A stretch of DNA of 64,000 nt from positions 568,861 through 632,860 of the forward strand of contig BCIV01000015.1 in the NCBI GenBank assembly GCA_001600055.1, read 5' to 3'. This stretch comes from Filobasidium wieringae (lineage: Eukaryota > Basidiomycota > Tremellomycetes > Filobasidiales > Filobasidiaceae). Shown piece after piece: positions 12,240-23,867 of this stretch (position 1 is the first letter of the stretch; each line of letters starts with the position of its first letter). Both the position numbers and the translations under genes were made by a program. The notes under the pieces are model-generated. The model was not told the origin of the DNA. It did not search any database and saw only the letters and a list, made by a program, of their open reading frames with translations.

Positions 12240-13114
12240 GGGCTTTTATTTGGTTGAAGTCCTTGTGGTCGAGGTCGAGGTCGATTTGATCGGGTTCACT
12301 TTCCTCCCTGGATCTCCCTGTTTCCTCAGTTTCTCTACTTTCTCTGGCTGAGGTAGACGGCCGAATCAGATCTCAAACCAGTTGGTACGTTCAGGACGAT
12401 CCGAACGATCAACGATCAGTAGGTCAGGGAAACGACTGGACGATCCTAGATCCTTGTCGTTGGTCGTTGGGCTTGGTCGCGATATGCTCAATACCAATAA
12501 ATTGGATGACGACTGCTCGAACCCCGAACACCTCACGACCTCTCGACCTCTCGATGCGACCTCACGATGGACGACCCGACACGACACGACGACTCGATAC
12601 CACACCCGAGCGACCGTTCATGACCGACCAATGCACATGCACACATGGTAGGTATCGTACACAACTGTTATCACCACCACCTCGTCTGTCAAACTGCAGC
12701 AACCTGTGAATCGGTGGATGTGATTATTGGGGATCGGGACGGGGAAGATGCTCAGGGACCATACACTCGGGAAGGGGGTTTGGGCGGTTTGCTTTGGTTT
12801 GTCTGGGGTTGTCGGATGTGTGATTACGATTTGTAGGTTCAGGTGTAGGTGCAGGTGGTGATGTCGATGTCGATATCAGCAAGACCCGCTCGAATGAAGG
12901 GTAAGGATCATGTCCCCCGCCCGGTGATCCATGATCCAGACCGGTGAGAGATCGTAAACCATGTTTCCCGAGAACACGAGAATCAAGGTAGACAGGTTCC
13001 AACAACTATGTTATCTTCTATAACAAACCAATCGATCAAATCAACTCGACCCCCTTTATCGAAAGAAACCCAAGACTCACCCTCCAGAGCGAAATCCCCG
13101 ATCATACGACAGGA
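12240..13114. other. Region between the DUF2052 gene and the transcription factor
   Basis: Probably the DUF2052 promoter plus the 3' end of the Zn2Cys6 gene. A minus frame at 12724-13005 follows a plausible ATAG acceptor, and a GTGAGTC donor sits near 13080, so a further terminal exon of the regulator is possible. No independent gene is recognised. Bases 12540-12620 are rich in short CGACC/CGACA direct repeats. Confidence 0.35.
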
Positions 13115-16100
13115 TCAAGTCGACATGGTCGTCCGACCGGGACTAGGTTCTCTACTGGGGAAAACCGATTCCGTCGTAGAAGGCATGACCTGTTCCCGTA
13201 CCGTACCATCATTCACGCCGCTCGATCAGCTCGAAATTCCCCACGTAAAGAAGAAACGCGATAATACGCACCTGGACGAATTGGATCATGGAGAACATGT
13301 TCCAGAACGATTTGACTTCCTCTGATAATTGGTCTGGCGTGCGTGAGCGGTTCAGTAGCGCTAGGATGATCCGGAGGACTTTTCCTCGCTGCCGTGAAGA
13401 GGGGGGTTTGAGCGTTCCGACCGGTACCAAGAACGTTACGACGACGACGCGAGGGACATACCATGCTCTCCCCGTTAGCGGCGAGGTGGTCCAAGGGGAT
13501 ACTGGAGAGGAGTCGGTACATCTCCCTAGCGGTTTGTTCTTGCGATTCAGCCACCGTATCCGCCCCCGCGTCCAAGAACGCTTTAAAGTCGTACTGCCGG
13601 GCAAGTAGTTTAGATTCAATCAGCTCGAGCGTTCAGTCGGGGCACACCCAAGGGGACTGCTCACCAAAGCGAATTGAACACTGGCAGCGGTGATCAAACA
13701 GTTGGCCACCTGCATTCCAAAGATGGCGCTCGAATCGGGTGATAATCCTCTCGGATCGATCGTCCCCATCCCCGACTCTCCCCTCTGCGTGGCCAGATCG
13801 GGCGGTAGACCATCCAATACCTCTCGAATCCGATCGTGGGCTCGAACGATCCATTCGGATTCGCGGACGATGATGGATTCCATATCCGACTGACCCGATT
13901 CCCCGGGAAGAGGATCCGATTCCCATACGCTGGAGAGGTTGAATCGAGCTTGGACGCAACGATGGCGGAACAAGACCTCGGACATGATCTTGAACAGTTT
14001 ACTGACCGCTACGAAGCCCACCATGATGCTCGTCCTCTGTGGAGGCTGAGGGAACGATCCTTGAGCGGTGATGAAATCGTCATCCACCTCCAACGGTAAG
14101 GAACATAACCCCTCGTGATCGTTCATCATGGACGGTGTACCGGAAGAAGCCTCGGTCTTGTCGATCGCATACAGGTGCCAGAACGTTCGTCGACGGAGTT
14201 GGATCTCGGTATGATCCACCCCCGTACTCGCCGTCCGAACGTCATCGTGCATGTTCATTCGGTAGGCCAGAGCGATCGCTTCGGCCATGGTAGCCGTAGC
14301 CCTAGCCACCTTGCCCGTACTCGCGCAGAAAAAGTAGTCGCTGGAGGGTCCAGACTGTCAGCCGTCCATTCCAACTACCCCCCGCCCCGCTTCGACTTAC
14401 CACAACAGCGTCCCCACCTGAATCAAGTTCGGTTCCTTGTACCGTCGACGTTGTAAAAGCTGACTCGCGCGGTAACAAGTATTCTGTAGTTTTTCCAACT
14501 CGGACTGAGTGTAATGCTCTATCATCCTCGATTTGGGGGATTGGGAGATGACGTATGAAGTCAGGGAGAGTAGGAACGCTCGGAATTCGACGTCCTGCAC
14601 GTCAGGCTGGTTAGTGCATGTTCTTTTCGACAAACGAGTCGACCCGGAACCCACCTTATGATCCAGCCGGGTAGCAAGACAGACGGTAAAGTTTGGTTTG
14701 TGGACGATCGGGGTCTGTCCTCCGGCACGACGAACTCGATCAGCCCTCCTGCCCCACCACCACCCGAACTGTACTCACCAAAGCGTGCAGATGCCTCAAA
14801 TAAAGACTGATGAAGAAACTGACGGTACTCCAACTAGTAACGTCTTCGATCTGAGGCATAGTGTTGAGCGAATCCTGGAGTAATTTCATAGGGGGGATGG
14901 AGGACGATGGTTGACCTGTACTAAAGCTCGCCGTCCTAGGTCTATCTTCCCCCCTGAACTGATCCCCCGTCGTGGCCGTCGTGGAGAGCGGAACCGCATT
15001 CCCACCCAAGGAACGGGGAGTGAATTGCACAGCCCGATATTGAGGGGAATTGAATTCCTCCATCCCATTCGAGAGGGGACCCGAACCGACGTTCATCTCT
15101 AGCGCGTTTTCCCCCGAGGTGATTCCCGGATGAACATACCCTGCCGTCGAAGCGACCCCATCCTGTCTCCCTCCCTGTCCGTAGTCCAGGGACATATGTC
15201 TCGCCCCATTCCCGCCGGTGGAGAAATCACTGACGAATGATTCCCGATGTTTCAACCCGGGGTTAACTACCGTCCCGTTCGCAGAGTGCCAACCCCCGTT
15301 CCCCTCCATCCCGCCGTTGTAGACGTTCAGATCGGGACTGGTCATCCAGAATCCGGACGATTCCATGCCGACGAGACCCGTATCGAAAGCCACCTTCATC
15401 CGTCCCCCATCATCCCCATTGAACTTTCTCTTCTCCCCCTTTTCCTTCCTACTCGATTGCGATGGTCCGTTCGTCCCCTGTCCCTGTCCCTGTGCCGCAC
15501 CCGCCTGCCCCTGACCCTGACCACCTGTCGATCCGATCTCCACCTTGACCCCCCGATCCCCAGTGATCCAACTGTTAGGTCTCCCGGGTCGTTTATAAAC
15601 ATGATGATAAGTGCATTCCAAACCGATCGCCGTGCACCCCGTACAAGGCGTCTGGGTCGGGTCTTCCGTCGGGTCTGTTTCTGCGTTGGGGTTCGAGTTC
15701 GAGTTGGGGTTGGGGTTGGGGTGAGAAGAGGAGGAGGACGGACGAGGAGGAGGGGTAGGTCGGACGCATTTGATCTACTCGCACGGGCCGGTCAGAAAGA
15801 TCATCCCTGGAATTCTAGCTGAGATTGAAGATGACGAGGGGACTCACCTTGCGTTTCCGACAGATATCACAGGTAGGTTTCCTCCCCCCTGGGACTTTAG
15901 ACGGTTGTCCGTTTCCCGTAATGCCCGTGTTTGCTGTGTTAGAACCGTTCCCCGTGTTCCCCGTGTTCCCCATGTTCCCCGTGTTCCCCGTGTGTGCGCT
16001 GCTGTGAGTGTTGAACCCAGTCACGCTCACAGAACCGAGGGAAAGGTCGGGATCCATCTTCCTCCCGCTCCCGTCCGATCCCATTTCTACGGTGTTCGAG

Positions 16101-16948
16101 CTTGTATTCGATGGTTTCCCATTACCTTGTCCGCCGTGACCGCCATTCACATTCAGGTTCTTGCCCGACCTCTCACCCTTCCCGTTCCCATTGAGGAGGG
16201 CGGACCGGAGAGGTTTCCTACCCGGTACTTTTGGTGCGTTGAGGTTCTGGGTGTGATGAGTTTGAGTAGGATGGATAGGGGCCAGGGTAGGGCTCGAAGT
16301 TCCCCGTTTTTGCATTTGCATTTGCGTTTGCATTTGCGTTGGCGTTTGCGTTGTTGAGAGAGAATGGGGGTGCTGCGAGTGTTGCGACTGCGACTGCGAC
16401 TGTGACTGCGAATGCGAATGCGATGCTCCTTGTTTGTAAGGGTAACGAGGATCTTGCTGCCATTGTAGGGGCGCGGTCGGGGTTGGGGTTGATTTGATAG
16501 GATGGGGGTGGGGGTGGGGCTCGTTCTCATCGTCGTCGTCGTCGTTGTCGCCCTCGTCGTTGTCGCCCTCGCCCTCGCCCTCGTCCTCGTCGTCGTCATT
16601 CGAATCAGAATCAGAATCAGAACGTCCCACCCCATCCTCCCCATCTCGACCCCGTCGTTCCCTATGACCCTTCGACTTTCCCCCAAAAGCTAGTCTGGAA
16701 TTGAGATGCGTGGGGTCGGACAGGGGAGCGTACGGTGGGTTTGACCAGTTGTTCGTGCTCATGGATGGGTCGGGGAGGTGTCGCTCGAGGTGTCGACCAT
16801 CATGGCCGTTCAGGTGTTGTTCATTCAGATGTCGACCGTTCAAACGTGGATCGCTGAGATGTTGACCGTTCCCGTTCCCGTTCCCGTTCAAGTGAATGGG
16901 AGCGACAACCCCTGACCCTGACTGAGCGATCATTGTTGGAAAACTCAT
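13115..16948 (-). CDS. Zn2Cys6 fungal-specific transcription factor with extended zinc-cluster loop
   Basis: Proposed exons: 16948-15848, 15774-14779, 14714-14655, 14594-14401, 14340-13665, 13593-13462, 13388-13272 and 13189-13115, about 1116 residues; only the last exon is doubtful. The first 350 residues are low complexity (Asn-Gly, Asp/Glu, Ser-Gln and Asn-Thr-Gly repeats). The zinc cluster reads CDICRKRK, intron, IKC, then about 39 residues, then CTGCTAIGLEC, so the loop between Cys3 and Cys4 is far longer than the usual handful. KRPGRP follows as a linker. The fungal_trans/middle homology region covers TPIVHKPNF to RRRTFWHLYAIDKTEASSGTPSMM. Nuclear DNA-binding regulator; target genes unknown. 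It is divergent from the sugar O-acetyltransferase 583 bases away, which may be chance or a hint of a carbohydrate role. Confidence 0.85.
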
Positions 16949-17531
16949 CCTCCCTCTTCCCCTGTACTCTAGAGCTAGATACTCTCTTGTTCCGGTCCTC
17001 GATCTCCCGTGTGCGTGCCGATTCGGATCGACTCGAGACTTTCTGGACGTGTGATCGAGTGGGGAGTACGATCCTGTTACTCTCCGAGCGCTCAGATGGT
17101 CGTAGCGGGCATCATCTAGAGTGTTTTCTGGTCCGAGGCCTCTGAGGTCGATGTCGAGGTCGAGGTCGAGGAATCTGCGAATCCGAGAAAGCGAGCGATT
17201 TGACTGTTTACGGAATTGAATCCGGCAACTCGCACTCTCCGCGTGGCTCCACGTGATCCCCCCTCGTGCACCTGATAACGCATGGCGGGTGGGTGAGAAC
17301 GCATGTTGCTACCCGGAGGGGTGTTGTTTGATAACGATATGACGTGTATCGTTGCACGGTGTTCCACGCAGTTGACCGAGGATTGACCGGGAACGCCGAT
17401 ACTCAGGTTTCGTTGATATAGAACCTCGACCTCGACTGTTCGTCGTCTCTTCCACGATCGCTCGACATTCTTTCCACATCCTCTCGAACAACCCTCCACG
17501 CCCACGCCCACGCCCACGCCCAACCATAACC
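16949..17531. promoter_or_regulatory. Divergent promoter, transcription factor / O-acetyltransferase
   Basis: 583 bases separate two divergent start codons. The sequence holds GA/TC-rich runs (GAGGTCGATGTCGAGGTCGA near 17146-17171) and ACGCCCACGCCC hexamer repeats just before 17521. No TATA box is clear. Cis sites for the adjacent zinc-cluster protein (CGG half-sites) are plausible but were not demonstrated. Confidence 0.4.
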
Positions 17532-19550
17532 ATGTCACAGCCACACCCACACCCACACCCAGAGGAATCGGCTTTCCACCAGATGATCTCAGGCCACCCT
17601 TATTTCCCCGGAGATCCGTTCATCAAGACGAAAGCTCAACAGGGGAGGGACCGCGTCAAACAACTCAACGCCACCTGGGACAAATCGCAGCGCAAGGAAC
17701 TGTTGCAGCGGTACTGCGGGGCCTGGGGGGAGGGGAGTTTCTTGGCGTTGCCTGTTTTTGCGGAATATGTGGGTACACTCACTACGCCGGTGGTGGTCAT
17801 CCGCAGAGGGAACGTGGTTTACTGAACTCAAGTGGAATGGAATGGATGGGCGGGACAGGTGTTCAACTTGCAGGTAGGGGAGAATACTTATATTGGACCT
17901 AATAATGAGTTTCTCGACGTCGTCCCTAGTAAGTCCACGTTCTTCTCGTCGTCGCCTTCCTCTTCCTCTTTCTCTTCCTCTTTCTCCTTCTCTTTGCGTT
18001 TCTCTTTCTCCGTCTTTGGTCCATGTCGTACAACGTGTACAACGTCTTTTAGGAAGATCTAAATCGGACGGACTGATCGAACGACGACTTGTAGGGAGGA
18101 GAGAACACGAACGGGTCACTATCACTAGGTCAGAGATGGGGAGGACGAATGGGATTCCGCGTAGGGGCGGTTGATGAGGGAAAGCGAGGAATCGTCGCCC
18201 GTTACCCGCTGCCCACTGTCCGGCTCGCTTGCGATAACCCCAGACAAGACCCTTTCCCAGGCCGGACATTGGGGTTCAGATCGGTCCCTCGCCGTAAGAA
18301 AATGAACGGGTAGATGAGGATGAAGGTGGAGATGGGGATGGGGATGGGGATGATGAACCGAGGATGGAGGACCGAGAGCAAAGTCGGGATTGAATTCGAG
18401 ATCGAGAACCGATCTGGCTCCTCATCTATATTCTTATACTCTAATCGACAGTCGATGACCGACGATCGAAGGGAACAAAACCCCATCCTGGATCTCATGG
18501 TCTACGTCCCGATGAATGTCAAGTTTGGGTTCTTGAGTCGATGAACGGGGGAGTTGAGCTCGGGCTGGACTGGGGTCAGGTCGAGGGCGAATTTTGGGTT
18601 GGGGTCGAGATCGGATTGGATTGACGGCGGGTTACGGGTTATGGGTTATGGGTTACGGGTCACTGATCATCTCTTTTTCCTTTTTCTCTTTTCGTCTGGG
18701 TCATCTATCTACCCCGGTCATCGCGGTCCGCTTGCTCTTCCCGGGTACTTATGCGTGCTCTGCATATCGGCTCTTCCGATCGACTCCTCCTTTCCACTGT
18801 CACTCCGGCGCCGTCTACGTCCTCGTTCCTATCGCTCGCTCACCCGCTCACTCCACTGGCCATCTCACGTGAACCATCGACTCACTGGCTCACTCGCTCG
18901 CTCATCGGCTCACTACGCTCGCAGTCAAGATCGGTAATAACTGCATGATCGGTCCTTCTTGTCATTTCTACACTCCCGTACGTCCCCCTTACGTCTCCGG
19001 TCGATCGGGGTGGTTTTGTTTCTTACCGATTTCCCTGATGTTTGTACTTTTTTGGGATGGGATTGGTTCGATTCGATTTGACCTCATTCTCTCCGACCTC
19101 ATTCTATTCGGTTCGTTCGCGATACAGGGACACCCGGTCGATCCGGATGAGAGACGAACGGAGATCGAATGGGCTACGCCGATCGTACTAGGTCCGTCCT
19201 TTTTCCACCTCACCCTTTCTTACCTCTATCGACCCCTTGGTTTTATATTCCGCATCCTGACATTCCGTACACCCAATTACAACACAGGCGACGACGTCTG
19301 GTTAGGAGGAAACGTCACCATCCTAGGAGGAGTCCGGATCGGCTCGGGGTCCACGATCGGGGCGGGGAGCGTGATCACCAAGGACGTACCGCCCCGGAGC
19401 GTCGTCGTTGGGAACCCTGGGAGGGTGGTCAAGACGCTTCCCGAGTTGAGCGGGGAGGAGAAGGAGGTGCTACAGGGAGAGAGGGGGAGGGGGAAGGAGG
19501 CGGAGAGGCAGAGGGAGAGGATGAGGGCGTGGAGGGAGGCGGAAGAGTAG
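17532..19550 (+). CDS. Maltose/galactoside O-acetyltransferase-like, left-handed beta-helix enzyme
   Basis: Transfers acetyl from acetyl-CoA to a sugar hydroxyl. Exons 17532-17768, 17859-17928, 18925-18977, 19128-19191 and 19288-19550 give 228 residues. The N-terminal Mac-type region ([20 protein letters not shown]) is followed by hexapeptide repeats: [36 protein letters not shown], then [20 protein letters not shown] and the [13 protein letters not shown] end loop. HPVDPDERR is the acetyltransferase catalytic-histidine region. A charged Glu/Arg tail of about 40 residues extends past the usual end. The second intron is 996 bases, far longer than others here, yet the flanking exons join exactly as the family requires (VVP-IKIG). 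The His-Pro repeats at the N-terminus are unusual. Confidence 0.88.
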
Positions 19551-19791
19551 GGTACCGATAGGGGGCTTCATGACCTTGATGGACAGGAGAGGTTGTTGCG
19601 AAGGTCAATATGAATCAAGATGTTTGAAATGGTAAACGAAACACCACAATGCGTATATCAGCTCGAGATACAATTGATCAGACGTAACTACATGTCCTCG
19701 CGTCAGACCATACTTTTCGTTCATCGTTTGCATCGACAGCTATACATAGACGGCTTGGTAGGAAACAACCGAACGCCGTCCCAATCCCTCA
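19551..19791. other. Short intergenic gap
   Basis: 3' flank of the acetyltransferase gene; it converges with the orphan gene ending at 19792. Nothing recognisable. Confidence 0.4.
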
Positions 19792-20378
19792 TCAATTCTC
19801 CGAGGCTGTACTGACAATCGACGCAGCGCGAGTCCCAAAGTGGTTGGAGGCAGCAGACGAACGCTCATCTACACTATACATGCTACTACTGGCGCTCGCA
19901 CCACTGTGCGCACAGCAAGAGCTTGGCTCTGTCCCATGTATCCCTGCAACAGGGTCGCCAAGGGGACTGTGACTGCCGGACCGTTCCTCGACTGTACATC
20001 CGCCCTCAATGCCCGCAGTTTTGCCACCCAGAAACGCCCAGGTTGGATCTTGCATTTCGGATTTTGACGGACCATCGTCTTCTCCAGCATCAATAATGAC
20101 GGCTGCCAAAACCCCAAGAGCCTCCTTCTGCAGCTTCACAACCCAAAAAGTGGCGTTAGTCTGTTTTGTAAGCTTTCCGATTTTTTTCGACCGGAACTTA
20201 CTTTGGCTTCCCCATCAAGCCATTCCACTACCCAGGATCGCTTTCCACCTTTTTCGAACGCAGGATAGTCTTGCTTCAATCTTGCTCCCACGCTGAGACG
20301 CTCGGTCCGAGGGCAGGACGTAACGTCAGACGAAGCAACGAACCGATTGTCCGCCTGAGCGATATCTTGGATAGGCAT
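19792..20378 (-). CDS. Orphan protein, 172 residues
   Basis: Exon 20378-20202 (MPIQDIAQADNRF...WLDGEAK) ends at a GTAAGT donor; exon 20133-19792 begins LQKEALGVLAAVI and runs to the stop. Frame and splice motifs agree. The first part is basic/aromatic and could be a small folded domain; the C-terminus is Ser/Gly-rich with cysteines and looks disordered. No signal peptide or membrane span. It is the first of several short minus-strand genes of unknown family between 19.8 and 23.9 kb. Confidence 0.55.
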
Positions 20379-21079
20379 TTTGATTATTCGGGGCCTTTCT
20401 CACTGCAATCGATACTGCGTTCAGTAGGATTGGACAAGATTCGAAGGTGAGAATATGTAGAAGGCGCAGCATCGTATCATCCTCTGTGTGATGACCCTTT
20501 TCAGAAGTGTCGCAACATGACGCGGGGGATTGCGCGATGTGGCGAAACGTCGTCTTCGAAGCACGTCAAACCACCTCATCACCGAGATCGACTGGAAGTT
20601 CGATCACGAACACGTTTTGGCAGACGAAGAAACATCGAAGCAAGCTCTACATTCATAGAATAAGTCTTGACAGAATTTCGGGAACGCTCCACTTACAGGT
20701 CTGAGTGTTGTCCCCCTTCCCTCTTCTCCTGAAGCCAATATTGACACTAATGAAACATGAACTACTATCAAGTCGTCAATCCCGAAGCCCTCGTACCGAC
20801 GTCGAGACTCAATGGCGATACAAAGTAGAGGTTAAAAATGCACTTCGGTAAATGTGATCTAGGTTAAAGCTGGAAAGAATACCTCTTTTACAGGCTCAAA
20901 GGAGGACGTCAGGGATCGCGCGAAACTCTACTCAAGAGGAAGGGACGAAACCCAGGCCCACAGAGGCGCCTCGCCTCGATCTCTGCCCTCATCGATGCAA
21001 TATGATCATGCCTCGCTCTGACCACTGTCATTACATCTACAAGTAGCGTAGGCTGCTTGGCTTCAGCAGCGTGCGCTGG
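20379..21079. other. Intergenic stretch without a recognised gene
   Basis: Upstream region of the 19792-20378 gene. Only scattered short frames, such as 20507-20704 on the plus strand, with no family features or consistent splice sites. Confidence 0.4.
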
Positions 21080-21562
21080 TCAGCTGCTGCTTACAAACGT
21101 TCCATGATCAAGTTTCGTGTTCTTTGAAGAACGTCCATCAGATGTTGCCGCTACCTGTGCCCAGGTAGTGAGGTCGCTCGTCGTTGATTGTTTCGTAATG
21201 TTGACTGAATAAAGTGATTCACCCTCTTCAACTACGATGGTACTGCTGTCAGAGATGGAGCCGTCGGTCATACCAATTTGCCGGTGCGGTAAATCCTCGT
21301 GACGCCCTGATACGAAAGCGTGCTCGTAATCAAGCTTGGCGTGCCCAAAGAGATTCGGTGGGACCAACGGAAGTGTTGGGAACACTGGCTTAGGCTTGAT
21401 TGAGGCTTTACAGGAATTCTGTTGACGTATTGGGCTCGAGGACGATCCAAGAAACTCCTTGAATAGACGATGCAACCTTTCCTGATCTGCCTTCGCCTCC
21501 TCCTTGTCAGCTTGATCTTCCCAGCTGTCAGGTATGGTAGATTGAACGGCTTTTGAATGCAT
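21080..21562 (-). CDS. Orphan hydrophilic protein, 160 residues
   Basis: Single open frame from ATG at 21562. The N-terminal 40 residues are charged and helical (DQADKEEAKADQERLHRLFKEF); the remainder is Ser/Pro/Thr-rich and likely disordered. No recognised domain. Upstream exons cannot be excluded. Confidence 0.4.
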   Translation of the reverse strand: MHSKAVQSTIPDSWEDQADKEEAKADQERLHRLFKEFLGSSSSPIRQQNSCKASIKPKPVFPTLPLVPPNLFGHAKLDYEHAFVSGRHEDLPHRQIGMTDGSISDSSTIVVEEGESLYSVNITKQSTTSDLTTWAQVAATSDGRSSKNTKLDHGTFVSSS

Positions 21563-22228
21563 CTGCTTGATTGATAGATCGCGTTACTTGGCCATCGCCA
21601 TAAATCCAAACGGCCTAAGTGATACAATCGTTCTTTATATACCCTTTATGTTTATGTCGAAACTCCTTTCACGTAACATGTAACAAGAAGCACGATCAGT
21701 CGCGACTGAGAATAACTGTTCGCGACTGCGCGTCGTCGTTTCATCGCTCCATGACAGGCAGGGAGTTGCCACTACATGAGGACGCCAATCCAACCAGGGT
21801 GTACCACACGATATGCGGTATCTTTTGCGCTTTTGGCACTCGCTACAATCGGGATCATGCCTAGACACCTATCGCGATTAGTCATTTCGGCTTAGCGATA
21901 CGGACACTGGTGCTATATCCTTTCATTGTATGCACGAATCCAGAGAAAGAGGTCTTCGGGCGAGAAGGGAATAGTAGTATCGATTCACGACGGAGAAGTG
22001 AGGAAACTTCTCCTTCGACACAAGAAAGCAATCCTTTGAAAACAAGAACTTAAACTACGGAAATAATATGTAGAATACAAATACGTATACGTCTGCGCTT
22101 CTTTGTGCTTTAGTATCCTTAAGGGCCAAAGGTTTATACTACTTAAGGAAGGAGAATCTATGAGAAACCGGGAAATTAGCTTCGTTCATACTGTACAATA
22201 CTTTAGCGTGGAAAGCCGTCACAACGGC
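21563..22228. other. Intergenic stretch without a recognised gene
   Basis: Overlapping short frames at 21619-21868 on both strands show no family features. Bases 22020-22200 are AT-rich and probably hold the 3' end of the gene to the right. Confidence 0.4.
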
Positions 22229-23061
22229 TCACTTGATCCCTGGAAAATGACGTTCCACATAACTCAAGTCCGGAGGTGCCGCTTCGCTAGTAGTCGATTC
22301 AAAAGACGCTTTGCCGTCATTTGTTACAATAGATGATTGGGACAAGTCAGAAAGAGGATGAAATTCCGAAGTTCTGTTGACAGTACTAGCGGAGGTTCTG
22401 GGTGGCGTATTACCGGTACTTGCAGGCCGTTCAAGAGAGTCATTCATGAAAGAGGATGCCATCCGGGCCTGTTCCATCGAATTTTGCTGTGTATCCCAAC
22501 GATGTAGAGTGGTTTCGAGCCATTCATGGTCGGGATCACCCGGAAATATCGGCATCCAAATCCGCAACCCGTCCGAAATCAATGCATTCCCGTTGACCCG
22601 CACGACGTTCCTATGCAGATACTGGCCTTGGTGATGGGCGATAGCGTTTCTTACCATTCGTTTCATACGAAACCAATCATTGGCGCCGTCTCCGTAGAAT
22701 ACATAGCACATCAATGGTTTTTGTTCGGGGGGGTCCCTTTCCCCGATCTTAGTGTCTAACCAGGAGTTTTCGATCACCTTGATCGTCCACGGAGCGTTTG
22801 CAAAGCTTCCTTTGTTCTTTTCGATGACAAATCTCACCGGCATACTGATTTCACCTTGGCCTGTGCAACGAATGGAATGATCAAAAATACGTCAATGGAG
22901 ATATCAAGGAGATGAACAGCAGATCGTTATTCACCCCGCACCTCGGCGCTGACGTTGTTAAAATACTCATACTCCTCCGGGAATGGCATCTCGACGTATC
23001 TATCTTTTAGTTCCCGCTCTGCCTCTAGGTCAGCGCGTCTCCCGCGATATTCCGAAGGCAT
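22229..23061 (-). CDS. Orphan protein, 252 residues
   Basis: Exon 23061-22935 starts MPSEYRGRRADLEAER and ends at a GTGAAT donor; exon 22860-22229 continues in frame after CACAG. Residues about 45-160 look globular (FANAPWTIKVIENSWLDTK, CYVFYGDGANDWFRMKRMV, RIWMPIFPGDPDHEWLE), with many Trp and Tyr. The C-terminal 90 residues are Ser/Thr-rich and disordered. A weak TATA-like ATATATA sits near 23143, upstream on this strand. The gene model is good; the function is unknown. Confidence 0.6.
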
Positions 23062-23513
23062 GGTTGTTCGAGAGTGAGTCAGGTTCAGTGAGGGCGATAG
23101 TTCACGCCTGTTCTTGGGTATATCGACGTATAGTTTGGTGACTATATATACTAGGCTGGGCTAGCGACATCCTTTGTATCCTTGAAAAAATCAGCCTTCT
23201 CCTATACGCTTCCGATAATAGCCCAGCAAGACGGTGACGCAATCCATACGTCACCTAGGGGTACGAATATCCTCGTTTGCGGGTTCCTTTCAAGGGATTA
23301 CTAAGGGTCTGATAGGGTTAGGCTTTCTGTACGTGCTACGCTGAGTGATTCTATCATGATCAGTCTAACCATCCCTGGTAAGTCGACTCTGTGAATTCCT
23401 GTCAAAGCAGGCGCCAAAGGGGCATCTTGACGTGCCTATTCAAATCATCAAATTCGACTCTTCAATTGAAACGGTCTGAGGGATCGTTGGTACGACTCGA
23501 CTTCATGAAAGGT
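23062..23513. other. Intergenic/promoter region
   Basis: Upstream of the 22229-23061 gene. It contains an AT-rich stretch at 23140-23150 (CTATATATACT) that could act as its TATA element. No gene recognised. Confidence 0.35.
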
Positions 23514-23867
23514 TTATCGATCGGTTGCATCACGTAGGTATCGTATGTTCGACGCCGGATCTACCGTCGGGCAGGACGAGTGGATGATCATCCTCCGAAC
23601 CTCGCAGATACTGCGCGAGATATAAGCTATAATGCCAGGTGATCGCGACACCAGTATGAACGTGTTATCTTGACACCAGACTTGACCTGCGGTGACAATC
23701 GAAGTTCTGGATTGAATGTTTTCTTGTAGAGCTGAGTACAGATTCGAAATCGCGGGTGATTGACCGTGGTGGAGGTGGTGTTCCATCTCAATCCGAAAAA
23801 CTGTCGCTCGAAGGATTGATACGGTATGTTGGGTCAACATCGAAGGATCTGGAATCGCCTGGGACAT
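23514..23867 (-). CDS. Possible orphan protein, 117 residues
   Basis: Single open frame from ATG at 23867 (MSQAIPDPSMLTQHTVSIL...). Composition is protein-like (HHLHHGQSPAISNLYSALQENIQ) with no low complexity, but there is no recognised motif and no supporting splice site. Could be a fortuitous frame. Confidence 0.3.
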   Translation of the reverse strand: MSQAIPDPSMLTQHTVSILRATVFRIEMEHHLHHGQSPAISNLYSALQENIQSRTSIVTAGQVWCQDNTFILVSRSPGIIAYISRSICEVRRMIIHSSCPTVDPASNIRYLRDATDR

